From contig NZ_CALXKQ010000001.1 of assembly GCF_944388875.1 (NCBI RefSeq), positions 62,001 to 126,000 on the forward strand: a DNA stretch of 64,000 bases. The letters run 5' to 3'. The stretch is from an uncultured Brachyspira sp. Its GTDB lineage: Bacteria; Spirochaetota; Brachyspiria; Brachyspirales; Brachyspiraceae. Below the pieces are notes generated by a model that was not told the DNA's origin, did not search any database, and saw only the letters and a list, made by a program, of their open reading frames with translations. A program made the translations under genes and the position numbers. Shown piece by piece: positions 1-7,273 of this stretch (position 1 is the stretch's first letter; each line of letters begins with the position of its first letter).

Positions 1-1004
1 ATATGAGTGAGAAAATTTCCGCCTACTTCAGAACGTGCTTCTATAAGCGTATGTAAATTATATTCTCTCTCATAATCTCCGCTTATTATATATCCTATAG
101 GCATGCCCTCTGTAACAGTTCTATGCCCATTGCAAAATTGCCTGTCATCATATATCTTAAAACTTGAATGCGTATAATGATTTTCTATAGTAAATGCATA
201 TATAATTGAATCGGCTGTTTGTATTTCATTACGTAAAAAATCATCAAATCCATCCTTATAAACACATTTTCCAGTAATTGCACATCCAAAGCATCCTAAA
301 CATCCTCCATGGAAATTATATTCTCTTATATTTATTTCTCTAGTTTTATAAGGAAATACTGATTTAAAATCTTCAATCATGTTCCTCAAACTTTCATCAT
401 CATTAGAACAGTTAGTAAGTATTAAAACATCTTTTGAAGTATCTTTTTCTTTTGAATTGTTAGCATATTTTCTTTTGTATATAGTATTTTCTTTTATATT
501 TGAATTATATCTGTATTTAATATTCAAATTATTCTCTACACAAAAAATTAAATAATTAAAAAAGTTTACTGCATCTTCCTGCCCTTTTTTTTTCATCAAA
601 TCTTCCATATCAGCAGAAAGCCCTCTTATATATTTTAATCCTAAGTCTAAACAATTTTCTTCTATAAACTTATGTGCTGTAATATCATAAAAATGCTTTG
701 AAGTAGAAAACTGCGTTGCAAATTTACTTTTTATATTAATATCATTTTCTTTTAATAATTCTATAAATCTATGCAGCTGATATGGTACTAAAAAAGTGTA
801 TACTGGATAAGAAAAAATAATTACATCTGTTTTTTCAAGTTCTTCTTTTATCTCGTTAAAGTTCTTTTCATAATATTTTATTTTTTGTCCAACGTTTAAA
901 AATGAAAATTTATGCTCTATAAATAATTTTTCTAAAAATAATAAAGTTTGCAATGTTATGCTGTTATTACCTTTAGGACTTCCATTTATTACTAAAATAT
1001 TCAT
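1..1004 (-). CDS. Tandem flavodoxin-fold NAD(P)H/FMN oxidoreductase (3' end outside window)
   Basis: This is an open frame of 334 codons that runs off the left edge, so the C-terminus is missing. The start ATG at 1004 has AAGGA six bases upstream. The protein opens with MNILVINGSPKGNNS, the phosphate-binding loop of NADPH-dependent FMN reductases/flavodoxins. Near residue 190 the fold seems to restart (DVLILTNCSNDD), giving two flavodoxin-like halves. The second half carries a cysteine cluster, GGCLGCFGCAITGKC, around residues 232-246, as in iron-sulfur flavoproteins and related reductases. This suggests an electron-transfer flavoprotein, possibly with an Fe-S cluster. The substrate is unknown. 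It appears monocistronic with its own promoter. Confidence 0.75.
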   Translation of the reverse strand, partial: MNILVINGSPKGNNSITLQTLLFLEKLFIEHKFSFLNVGQKIKYYEKNFNEIKEELEKTDVIIFSYPVYTFLVPYQLHRFIELLKENDINIKSKFATQFSTSKHFYDITAHKFIEENCLDLGLKYIRGLSADMEDLMKKKGQEDAVNFFNYLIFCVENNLNIKYRYNSNIKENTIYKRKYANNSKEKDTSKDVLILTNCSNDDESLRNMIEDFKSVFPYKTREINIREYNFHGGCLGCFGCAITGKCVYKDGFDDFLRNEIQTADSIIYAFTIENHYTHSSFKIYDDRQFCNGHRTVTEGMPIGYIISGDYEREYNLHTLIEARSEVGGNFLTH

Positions 1005-1039
1005 TGTAAATCCTTAGTATTATTAATTGACTAGAATAT

Positions 1040-1067
1040 ATTATATTTTATAGCGGTAAAATGACAA
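1040..1067 (-). promoter_or_regulatory. Promoter of the flavoprotein gene
   Basis: On the minus strand TTGTCA and TATAAT are separated by 16 bases, about 35 bases before the ATG at 1004. This fits a housekeeping sigma-70 promoter. Confidence 0.5.
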
Positions 1068-1113
1068 TATGAATTTAAAATAGAACCTATTTGAATTTTA
1101 TTTAAAATATTTT

Positions 1114-1491
1114 TTATTTGTCTTTTTTATTATTTTCAGATTTTTCTCTTAAAATATCGTTTATTTGATCCAGCATATCACCTATGAAATCCAATTTATT
1201 ATCCTCTAATTTTTTAAGTTTCTGAGATATAGCAAATATTTTATCATCGCTGCTTTTTAATTCATAAGTTTTCACATTTAAAAGTATTTCAGGAGAAGTA
1301 TCCAATGCTTTAGATATTCTATTTAAATTTTTTATTGATATGTTTCTGTTTCCAACTTCAACACCTTGCAGATATTTACCAGAGATAAAAGACTTTTCTG
1401 CAAGCTGATCTATAGTTAGCTTTTTATTTTTTCTCAAGGCTCTAATGTTTTTACCTAAATTTCTTAGCATATCATCATCTGTTTTAATCAT
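1114..1491 (-). CDS. XRE-family helix-turn-helix regulator
   Basis: This small DNA-binding protein of about 125 residues has an N-terminal HTH_3/XRE domain at roughly residues 8-65 (LGKNIRALRKNKKLTIDQLA, then SGKYLQGVEVGNRNISIKNL). The C-terminal tail is lysine-rich and probably helical (KLKKLEDNKLDFIGDMLDQI). The frame is open up to a TTG at 1521, but the ATG at 1491 is preferred because a GGAG lies nine bases upstream of it. The target genes are unknown. The neighbouring flavoprotein and YjfB-like genes are separately transcribed, so context does not reveal a regulon. There is no second domain to suggest a ligand. Confidence 0.8.
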   Translation of the reverse strand: MIKTDDDMLRNLGKNIRALRKNKKLTIDQLAEKSFISGKYLQGVEVGNRNISIKNLNRISKALDTSPEILLNVKTYELKSSDDKIFAISQKLKKLEDNKLDFIGDMLDQINDILREKSENNKKDK

Positions 1492-1619
1492 TATCATAAA
1501 CTCCATGCATTGAACTCTCAAATAACATGATATACGATAATTTTATTAAAAAAACAATTTATAATATGACTATATCAGAAAAAAGTATACTTTATATAAC
1601 CTATAGTTCTTATATAAAA

Positions 1620-1640
1620 GACTACCCATAGAGGGTAGCC
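1620..1640 (-). terminator. Intrinsic terminator of the YjfB-like gene
   Basis: On the minus strand, CTACCC and GGGTAG form a 6-bp stem with a 5-base loop, followed by CTTTTAT. It lies 24 bases past the stop codon at 1665. Confidence 0.6.
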
Positions 1641-1664
1641 TTATAAGTTTTTAAAAATTCTTAA

Positions 1665-1853
1665 TTATGCATAAACATTTAAGTTTTGACCAACACCAGG
1701 TCTTACAGGTGCTGATACTGCCTGAGGCTGAACACTAGACATGATTTTATCAACTGCCTGAGCCTGCATATCAGATGTTTTTCTTATCATGCTTATAGAA
1801 ATATCTTGTTCAAGCATGTTTGATGAATAACTGTTATAAGCTGAAATATCCAT
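1665..1853 (-). CDS. YjfB-family putative motility protein
   Basis: This 62-residue protein resembles the YjfB_motility family. It begins MDISAYNSYSSNMLEQDIS, has a central amphipathic stretch with lysine and aspartate (ISMIRKTSDMQAQAVDKIM), and ends in a Gly/Pro-rich tail PGVGQNLNVYA. The family was named after Bacillus YjfB and is associated with motility regulons, but its biochemical role is not established. A GGAG-type ribosome binding site lies just upstream, and it has its own promoter and terminator. It shares the C-terminal pattern (G-N-x-L-x-V-Y-A) with the neighbouring gene at 2057. Confidence 0.7.
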   Translation of the reverse strand: MDISAYNSYSSNMLEQDISISMIRKTSDMQAQAVDKIMSSVQPQAVSAPVRPGVGQNLNVYA

Positions 1854-1892
1854 AATATTACTCCTTCGTTTTTTAATATAATATATAAAACA

Positions 1893-1921
1893 ATTATAAC
1901 TCTTAATTGTAAATTATACAA
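1893..1921 (-). promoter_or_regulatory. Promoter of the YjfB-family gene
   Basis: On the minus strand TTGTAT, 17 bases, then TATAAT lie about 40 bases before the start codon at 1853. The rest of the 1854-2056 gap shows only A+T-rich sequence and the terminator of the next gene. Confidence 0.45.
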
Positions 1922-2013
1922 TTAATTCAACGATATAATTTTATTATAAAATATAAAAATAAAGTATTTTATGGATATAGGTTTACATAATATTATTATT
2001 TGATAATAAAAAA

Positions 2014-2045
2014 GACCAATTACATATAATTTTACATAATTGGTC
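2014..2045 (-). terminator. Intrinsic terminator of the second YjfB-like gene
   Basis: GACCAATTA and TAATTGGTC form a perfect 9-bp stem. On the minus strand the stem is followed by TTTTTTATT. It lies 12 bases past the stop codon at 2057. Confidence 0.75.
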
Positions 2046-2056
2046 ATAGAAAATAA

Positions 2057-2254
2057 TTAAGCATATACATCCAACGTATTTCCCATATTGATATTTATAG
2101 GTGCAGATGAACCCTGAGGAGTTACAACACTTGCAGCTTTACCAGCAGATTGAGCTGAACCATAAACTGAAGAATTATAAACATTTAACCCAGCAGAAGT
2201 CATATGCCTAGTCAATGGAAACATATCAGATGAATAAATAGAATAAACTCCCAT
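2057..2254 (-). CDS. Small YjfB-like protein (paralogue candidate)
   Basis: This 65-residue protein has a strong ribosome binding site (GGAGG, six bases before ATG). The C-terminal half has the same layout as the 1665-1853 product: a P-Q-x-S-A-P segment followed by NMGNTLDVYA, compared with PGVGQNLNVYA. The N-terminal half is only weakly similar, is tyrosine- and serine-rich and has no signal peptide or membrane segment. It is probably a divergent paralogue in the same motility-associated group. A sigma-28-like promoter upstream supports that but does not prove it. It is monocistronic. Confidence 0.55.
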   Translation of the reverse strand: MGVYSIYSSDMFPLTRHMTSAGLNVYNSSVYGSAQSAGKAASVVTPQGSSAPININMGNTLDVYA

Positions 2255-2286
2255 TTTTTAACCTCCACAGACTTATTTATTTTATA

Positions 2287-2313
2287 ATATCGGAATATAT
2301 ATGAAAATTATTA
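2287..2313 (-). promoter_or_regulatory. Possible sigma-28 (flagellar) promoter
   Basis: On the minus strand TAAT, 15 bases, TCCGATAT matches the FliA/sigma-28 consensus TAAA-N15-GCCGATAA at 9 of 12 positions with exact spacing. It lies about 33 bases before the start codon at 2254. The match could arise by chance in this sequence, so the call is tentative. Confidence 0.4.
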
Positions 2314-2433
2314 GGAAATTTAATATTTTTTACATTTATTTATAATAAATTTACTTTTTGATATATTTGTTTTAAATTATGTATATAACTTGTAAAAATT
2401 ATAAATTATGTACAATTATTTTATATAATAGTA

Positions 2434-2461
2434 TTGACTTATATTGCAATATACATATACT
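2434..2461 (+). promoter_or_regulatory. Promoter of the CoA-disulfide reductase gene with a palindrome in the spacer
   Basis: TTGACT (2434-2439), 16 bases, TATACT (2456-2461) form a good sigma-70 promoter 36 bases before the ATG at 2497. The spacer contains the perfect 14-bp palindrome TATATTGCAATATA at 2440-2453, well placed to be a repressor operator. A strong ribosome binding site (CGGAG) follows at 2483-2487. Confidence 0.65.
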
Positions 2462-2496
2462 AGGTATATATAGATTATATTTCGGAGTTTTAAATT

Positions 2497-4185
2497 ATGA
2501 AAAAAATATTAATAGTAGGAGGTGTAGCAGGAGGAGCTTCCGCTGCTGCCAGACTTAGAAGACTAAATGAAGAAGATAAAATTATATTATTTGAAAAAGG
2601 ACCTCATGTATCTTTTTCAAACTGTTCATTGCCTTATTATATTGGAGGACTAATACCTTCTGAAGATACTTTACTTTTAATGAATCCAGAAAAGTTTATG
2701 AAACAGTTTAATGTTGATGCTAGAGTTAACAGCGAAGTTACAGCAATAGATAGAAATAAAAAAGAGATAACTGTTGTATGTGAAGGCAAAGAGTATAAAG
2801 AAAGTTATGATAAACTTATACTTTCTATGGGAGCAAAACCTATAGTACCTCCTATTAAGGGAATAGAAAAAGTTAATGTATTTACTGTAAGAAATGTTGT
2901 TGATATTAGTAAAATACATAATTTTCTTAAAGGAAAAAAAGATGCTAAAGTGGCTGTTATAGGCGGAGGATTTATCGGTATTGAGATGGCAGAAAATTTA
3001 AAGCATGCAGGATACAATGTAACAATAGTAGAAGCATTGCCTCAGATAATGAAACCTTTTGATTATGATATGGTTCAAATATTACATAGAGAATTAATAG
3101 ATAATGGGGTTAACTTAATAGTTAATGATAAGGTTGATAGTTTTGACACCAATACAGTTATTTTAGGTTCTGGTAAAAAAGTAGAAGCTGATGCTGTTGT
3201 ACTTGCTATAGGGGTTGCTCCTGAAACTGATATAGCAGTAAAAGCAGGAATAGAACTTGGAAAAACTAAGGCTATTAAAGTTGATGCTAATTACCGCACT
3301 AATGATAAAGATATTTATGCTGTGGGAGATGCTATAGAAGTGTACGGTGCTTTATTTAATGATTATTTTAAATTGGCATTGGCAGGACCTGCTCAGAAAC
3401 AGGCAAGAGCTGCTGCAGATCATATAAACGGAAGAACTGTAGATAACAGAGGATTTATAGGTTCATCTGTTATAAAAGTATTCGGATATAATGGGGCTTC
3501 TACAGGACTTTCTGAAGGCTTTATAAAAGCTATGAACTTAAATATAGATTATGATACAGTAGAAATTATTCCTTTTGACGGTGTATCAATAATGCCTTCT
3601 GCAAGACTAATGCATTTCAAACTTATATATGAAGTTCCTACAGGAAAAGTATTAGGTGCTCAGGCAATAGGAAAAGGAAATGTTGATAAAAGAATAGATG
3701 TTATAGCTACTTTAATAAAATTCGGAGGAACTATAGATGATTTGAAAGATTTAGAATTATGCTATGCTCCTTCATTTGGTACAGCTAAAGATGTTGTAAA
3801 TTTTGCTGGTTATGTTGCTTCTAATTTAAAAAACGGAGATTTCAAACAGGTTCATTATAGTCAGGTAAGAGAATTGGTGGAAAAAGATGCTTATTTCTTG
3901 GATGTAAGAATGCCTGAAGATTTTGCTGTAGGACATTTAGAGAAAGCTGTTAATATACCTCTTGGAGCATTAAGAGCTAGAGCAAATGAAGTTCCTAAAG
4001 ACAGACCAGTATATATTACATGCAAAACAGGATTAACAAGCTATACTGCATGCAAAATATTGCAGAACATGGGATTTGATAATGTTATAAATGTATCAGG
4101 CGGTTTTATAGGTTTATCACAATACGAATACTACAATGATAAAGCTACAGGAAGAAAACCTATATTAAGCGGATATTTTGGTTAA
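2497..4185 (+). CDS. cdr: Coenzyme A-disulfide reductase fused to a rhodanese domain
   Basis: The 562-residue protein is an FAD/NAD(P)H pyridine-nucleotide disulfide oxidoreductase followed by a rhodanese domain. Residues 1-50 contain the FAD-binding motif VGGVAGGASAAARL and the single active-site cysteine Cys43 in SFSNCSLPYYIGG, diagnostic of the CoA-disulfide reductase/NADH oxidase/persulfide reductase group. A second nucleotide-binding motif (VIGGGFIGIEMAE) lies near residue 155. The C-terminal ~110 residues are a rhodanese with catalytic Cys509 in CKTGLTS. Fusions of this layout reduce CoA disulfides, CoA persulfides or polysulfide in other bacteria, so a sulfane-sulfur role is likely. 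The gene immediately downstream is a rhodanese-repressor fusion, suggesting co-regulation. Confidence 0.9.
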   Translation: MKKILIVGGVAGGASAAARLRRLNEEDKIILFEKGPHVSFSNCSLPYYIGGLIPSEDTLLLMNPEKFMKQFNVDARVNSEVTAIDRNKKEITVVCEGKEYKESYDKLILSMGAKPIVPPIKGIEKVNVFTVRNVVDISKIHNFLKGKKDAKVAVIGGGFIGIEMAENLKHAGYNVTIVEALPQIMKPFDYDMVQILHRELIDNGVNLIVNDKVDSFDTNTVILGSGKKVEADAVVLAIGVAPETDIAVKAGIELGKTKAIKVDANYRTNDKDIYAVGDAIEVYGALFNDYFKLALAGPAQKQARAAADHINGRTVDNRGFIGSSVIKVFGYNGASTGLSEGFIKAMNLNIDYDTVEIIPFDGVSIMPSARLMHFKLIYEVPTGKVLGAQAIGKGNVDKRIDVIATLIKFGGTIDDLKDLELCYAPSFGTAKDVVNFAGYVASNLKNGDFKQVHYSQVRELVEKDAYFLDVRMPEDFAVGHLEKAVNIPLGALRARANEVPKDRPVYITCKTGLTSYTACKILQNMGFDNVINVSGGFIGLSQYEYYNDKATGRKPILSGYFG

Positions 4186-4209
4186 AATTAATTAAAAAAG
4201 TATTTTATT

Positions 4210-4252
4210 AAAATCTATTTTTATTATATAATATATAATAAGGATAGATTTT
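4210..4252 (+). promoter_or_regulatory. Long inverted repeat in the leader of the rhodanese-CstR gene
   Basis: AAAATCTAT (4210-4218) pairs with ATAGATTTT (4244-4252). Inside it TTATTATATA (4221-4230) pairs with TATATAATAA (4232-4241). Only a two-base internal loop (TT/GG) and the centre interrupt a 19-bp dyad. It ends three bases before the AAGGA ribosome binding site of the gene at 4268. It could be an operator, a weak terminator/attenuator between the two genes, or a translation-control hairpin; the sequence alone does not decide. Confidence 0.5.
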
Positions 4253-4267
4253 AATAAGGATTTAATT

Positions 4268-4873
4268 ATGGTAATAGAAAATGAATTAAAAATAGTATCT
4301 CCTTCGGAGGCGAATGAAATCATTAATAAAACTAATAATATAGTTATTCTTGATGTAAGAACCGAGATGGAGCATAATTATGAAGGTATGATTGAAAATT
4401 CTATTTCTATGGATTTCCTTAAGCCAAGAGTCTTTAAAAGAGAAATATCAAAACTAGATAAAAATACCCCGTATCTTTTATATTGCTCAATAGGTAAATT
4501 AAGCGTCAAGGCGGGCGAATATATGAAAGAAGAAGGATTCAAAGAGATTTATGTATTAGACGGAGGGTTAAAAGCTTGGAATAAAAATTTCGGAGACAGC
4601 AATAAAGTATCTAAGTTTGACAGAGAAGAGGCTTTAGAAAGGCGTAAAAGGCTTATTATTAGATTAAATAGGATAGAAGGACAAATTAAGGGTATGAAGA
4701 AAATGCTTGCTAAAGGGGAATATTGCGGAGATATATTGAATCAATCTCTTGCTGTTAAAGCTGCTATGGGAAGCGTAAATCAGGAAATTATGGAAGTATT
4801 TTTGAATACTTGTATGATATCTCCTAAAGAAAAAGAAGATTTCTTTAGGTATATGAGAAAACTTATAAAGTAA
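4268..4873 (+). CDS. Rhodanese domain fused to CstR/CsoR-type persulfide-sensing repressor
   Basis: The 201-residue protein has two domains. Residues 5-110 are a rhodanese (VILDVRTEMEHNYEG; catalytic-loop Cys73 in YCSIGKLS). Residues 121-201 are a DUF156/CsoR-family all-helical DNA-binding domain (IIRLNRIEGQIKGMKKML, EYCGDIL, FLNTC). The two domain cysteines, Cys153 and Cys182, are 29 residues apart, exactly as Cys31 and Cys60 in CstR. The copper-ligand histidine of CsoR (normally two positions before... in an H-x-x-x-C pattern) is not evident, so persulfide sensing is more likely than copper sensing. The ATG has AAGGA seven bases upstream. The fusion suggests direct sulfur transfer from the rhodanese to the sensor thiols; that is inference. 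Confidence 0.85.
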   Translation: MVIENELKIVSPSEANEIINKTNNIVILDVRTEMEHNYEGMIENSISMDFLKPRVFKREISKLDKNTPYLLYCSIGKLSVKAGEYMKEEGFKEIYVLDGGLKAWNKNFGDSNKVSKFDREEALERRKRLIIRLNRIEGQIKGMKKMLAKGEYCGDILNQSLAVKAAMGSVNQEIMEVFLNTCMISPKEKEDFFRYMRKLIK

Positions 4874-4925
4874 TTTTTTATTTTGTTTATTGTTATTGTA
4901 TTTTTATATTTTCTTTAATTATAAG

Positions 4926-4960
4926 AAATGGCTTTTAATATATTATATCAAAAGCCATTT
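4926..4960. terminator. Bidirectional terminator between convergent genes
   Basis: AAATGGCTTTT (4926-4936) and AAAAGCCATTT (4950-4960) form a perfect 11-bp stem with a 13-base loop between the convergent genes ending at 4873 and 4973. T-runs are short in either direction. Confidence 0.6.
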
Positions 4961-4972
4961 ACTATTATATAA

Positions 4973-6328
4973 TTACTTTCCCCATTCATCTGGATTTTTA
5001 TTCCATTCTAATGCCTTTTTCAATTCATCATCTGTTATATAATTTTCATCTTTTGCAATTTCCATAAGAGATGAAAAATTAGAAAGAGATGAAAATTCAA
5101 TACCTGCATCTGCAAAATTTTTATATGCTTTTTCAAATTCATAAGAAAATATAGCTATAATTTCAAGCCCAATAGCCCCCTCACTCTTAGCAGCCTCAAA
5201 TGCTTTAATAGAACTTCCCCCAGTTGATATTAAATCTTCTATTAATATTAATCTTTTTCCATTACATTCAGCACCCTCTATCTGCTTGCCTCTTCCATGT
5301 TCTTTTTTCTCCGCTCTAATGTAGCAAAGAGGCTTATTAAGTTCATAAGCTATGAAAGATGCCCAAGGAATACCCGCAGTAGCAGTACCAGCTATAACAT
5401 CAAAATCCTTATCTTTTAAAACATTTATAAAAGCATCAACTATAACCTTCCTTGATTTAGGAAAACCTATAACATATCTGTTGTCGCAGTATATGGGACT
5501 CTTTATTCCAGACACAAAAGTAAATGGCTCTTTAACATTCAGCTTAACAGCCTGAGTTTCTAATAATGCCCCTGCTATTAATCTAGCCTTTAATTTTTTA
5601 TTGCTTTCTATTCCTTCAGCAATTTCCTCTACAACCATTTTGCATGCTTTTACTCTGTCCTCACTCCTAGTAATAGGTCTTCCAACAACTAAATAATCGC
5701 ATCCATTTTCTATAGCTTCTTTAGGAGTCATTATTCTCTCCTGATCATCTACACTAGCCCATTTAGGTCTAACTCCAGGACATACTGTTCTAAAATTTTC
5801 ACCGCATTCTTTTTTTATAATGCTAGCCTCTCTAGGAGAACATACAACCCCATCAAGTCCAGATTCTTTACCCAATTTAGCCCAATTAACAGCCAAATCA
5901 GTAAGTGCCAAATTAGAACTGAACATATTTTTTACATCATTTTCTGAAAGACTTGTAAGTATAGTTACACCTATTATAAGATTGTCTTTATTTAATTTTT
6001 TTATCTCCTGAACAGTTTTTTCCATCATCTTTTTTCCGCCGCTGGTATGAACATTAAACATAAATATATTCTGCTTAGCTGCGAAGAGAGAAGCCATAGC
6101 CGTAGTATTTGGTATATCATGGAATTTCAAATCAAGAAATACCTTCTTATTTTTTCCTGCTAAATACTCTATTATCTCACCCTTAGTGTATAAAAAAAGC
6201 TCTAACCCAACCTTATAAAATACAGCCTCATCGCCTAATTCATCTATAAGTTTTGTAGCTTCTCCCATAGAATTAAAATCTAATGCTATAATTAATCTCT
6301 CTTTTGGATTATCAGTTAATTTTATCAT
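4973..6328 (-). CDS. pyrFE: Bifunctional orotidine-5'-phosphate decarboxylase / orotate phosphoribosyltransferase
   Basis: The 451-residue protein fuses the last two enzymes of UMP synthesis. Residues 1-240 are OMP decarboxylase with the catalytic motif FLDLKFHDIPNT (Asp66, Lys68, Asp71) and the phosphate-binding segment VVGRPITRSED. Residues ~245-451 are orotate phosphoribosyltransferase with the PRPP-binding motif LILIEDLISTGGSS and an RAEKKEHG loop. The order (decarboxylase first) is the reverse of animal UMP synthase. It is the last gene of a pyrK-pyrD-pyrFE operon, 22 bases after pyrD. The ATG has AAGGA upstream. Both active-site motifs appear intact. Confidence 0.93.
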   Translation of the reverse strand: MIKLTDNPKERLIIALDFNSMGEATKLIDELGDEAVFYKVGLELFLYTKGEIIEYLAGKNKKVFLDLKFHDIPNTTAMASLFAAKQNIFMFNVHTSGGKKMMEKTVQEIKKLNKDNLIIGVTILTSLSENDVKNMFSSNLALTDLAVNWAKLGKESGLDGVVCSPREASIIKKECGENFRTVCPGVRPKWASVDDQERIMTPKEAIENGCDYLVVGRPITRSEDRVKACKMVVEEIAEGIESNKKLKARLIAGALLETQAVKLNVKEPFTFVSGIKSPIYCDNRYVIGFPKSRKVIVDAFINVLKDKDFDVIAGTATAGIPWASFIAYELNKPLCYIRAEKKEHGRGKQIEGAECNGKRLILIEDLISTGGSSIKAFEAAKSEGAIGLEIIAIFSYEFEKAYKNFADAGIEFSSLSNFSSLMEIAKDENYITDDELKKALEWNKNPDEWGK

Positions 6329-6350
6329 AATCTGTCCTTATAGTTTTATT

Positions 6351-7256
6351 TTACAAATGTGCTATGCCTATTAAATCTTTTATAGTTTTTATATTATTAT
6401 TTTTAATATAATCCTCAATGCCGTTAATAACCTCTATAGGCAGTATAGGATTAGAAAATATTCCAGAACCTATAGAAACCAATGAAGCACCAGCCATTAT
6501 AAACTCCAAAGCATCCTCATAACTGCATATACCCCCCATTCCAATAATAGGTATTTTTACAGCTTTATATACTTGATAAACCATTCTAACAGCAATAGGT
6601 CTTATACAAGCTCCTGATAAACCTCCGAATATATTTCCAAGCAAAGGCTTTTTTGTTTTTATATCTATCTTCATAGCCAAAAATGTATTAACAAGAGATA
6701 CGCTGTCGGCACCTGCATTTTCAACAGCCTTAGCTATACTTGAAATATCAGTAACATTCGGAGAAAGCTTCACTATTAAAGGTTTTTTACTTAAAACTTT
6801 TTTTACTGCCTTAGTTGTAGCCTCTGCACTTTCACAGCTTGCCCCAAAAGCCATGCCACCATTTTTTACATTAGGACATGATATATTAAGTTCTACAAAA
6901 TCTACCCTTTCTATCTCATTTGCTATTTCTGCTACCTTTACATATTCATCTAATGTAGCTCCGTTTATATTCAAAATTATCGGAGTCGTATATTTTATAT
7001 TTTTAACTATATTATCTCTAAAATATTCTATACCAGGATTTTCAAGTCCTATACAGTTTATCATTCCAGATGAAGTTTCAGCTAATCTAGTACCTTTATT
7101 TCCGTCTTTTTTATTTAATGTTATACCTTTCAAATTCACAGCACCAAGTTCATTAATATCAAAATAACTGCTGTATTCTTCTCCAAAGCATCCTGAAGAA
7201 GTTATAACATTATTCTTTAATTGCTTGCCAAGAAAGTTTATATTTAATACACTCAT
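6351..7256 (-). CDS. pyrD: Dihydroorotate dehydrogenase B, catalytic subunit
   Basis: The 301-residue protein oxidises dihydroorotate to orotate in the cytosol. It has the class 1B layout: FMN barrel, ELNISCPNVKNGG, the catalytic-loop cysteine in that NISCPN segment, the KLSPNVTDI strand, and the C-terminal FMN phosphate-binding motif MGGICSYEDALEFIMAGAS. Class 1B enzymes pass electrons to an Fe-S/FAD partner subunit, and pyrK lies immediately upstream (17-base gap). Length is normal for the family (about 300-310 residues). Confidence 0.93.
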   Translation of the reverse strand: MSVLNINFLGKQLKNNVITSSGCFGEEYSSYFDINELGAVNLKGITLNKKDGNKGTRLAETSSGMINCIGLENPGIEYFRDNIVKNIKYTTPIILNINGATLDEYVKVAEIANEIERVDFVELNISCPNVKNGGMAFGASCESAEATTKAVKKVLSKKPLIVKLSPNVTDISSIAKAVENAGADSVSLVNTFLAMKIDIKTKKPLLGNIFGGLSGACIRPIAVRMVYQVYKAVKIPIIGMGGICSYEDALEFIMAGASLVSIGSGIFSNPILPIEVINGIEDYIKNNNIKTIKDLIGIAHL

Positions 7257-7273
7257 AATATTATCCGTAAAAA

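Noticed and set aside
5352-5555. Open frames opposite pyrFE, ppdK, clpC and other long genes
   Set aside because: They lie antisense to conserved coding sequence, have no ribosome binding sites and encode no recognisable domain; they are by-products of A+T-rich codon use.
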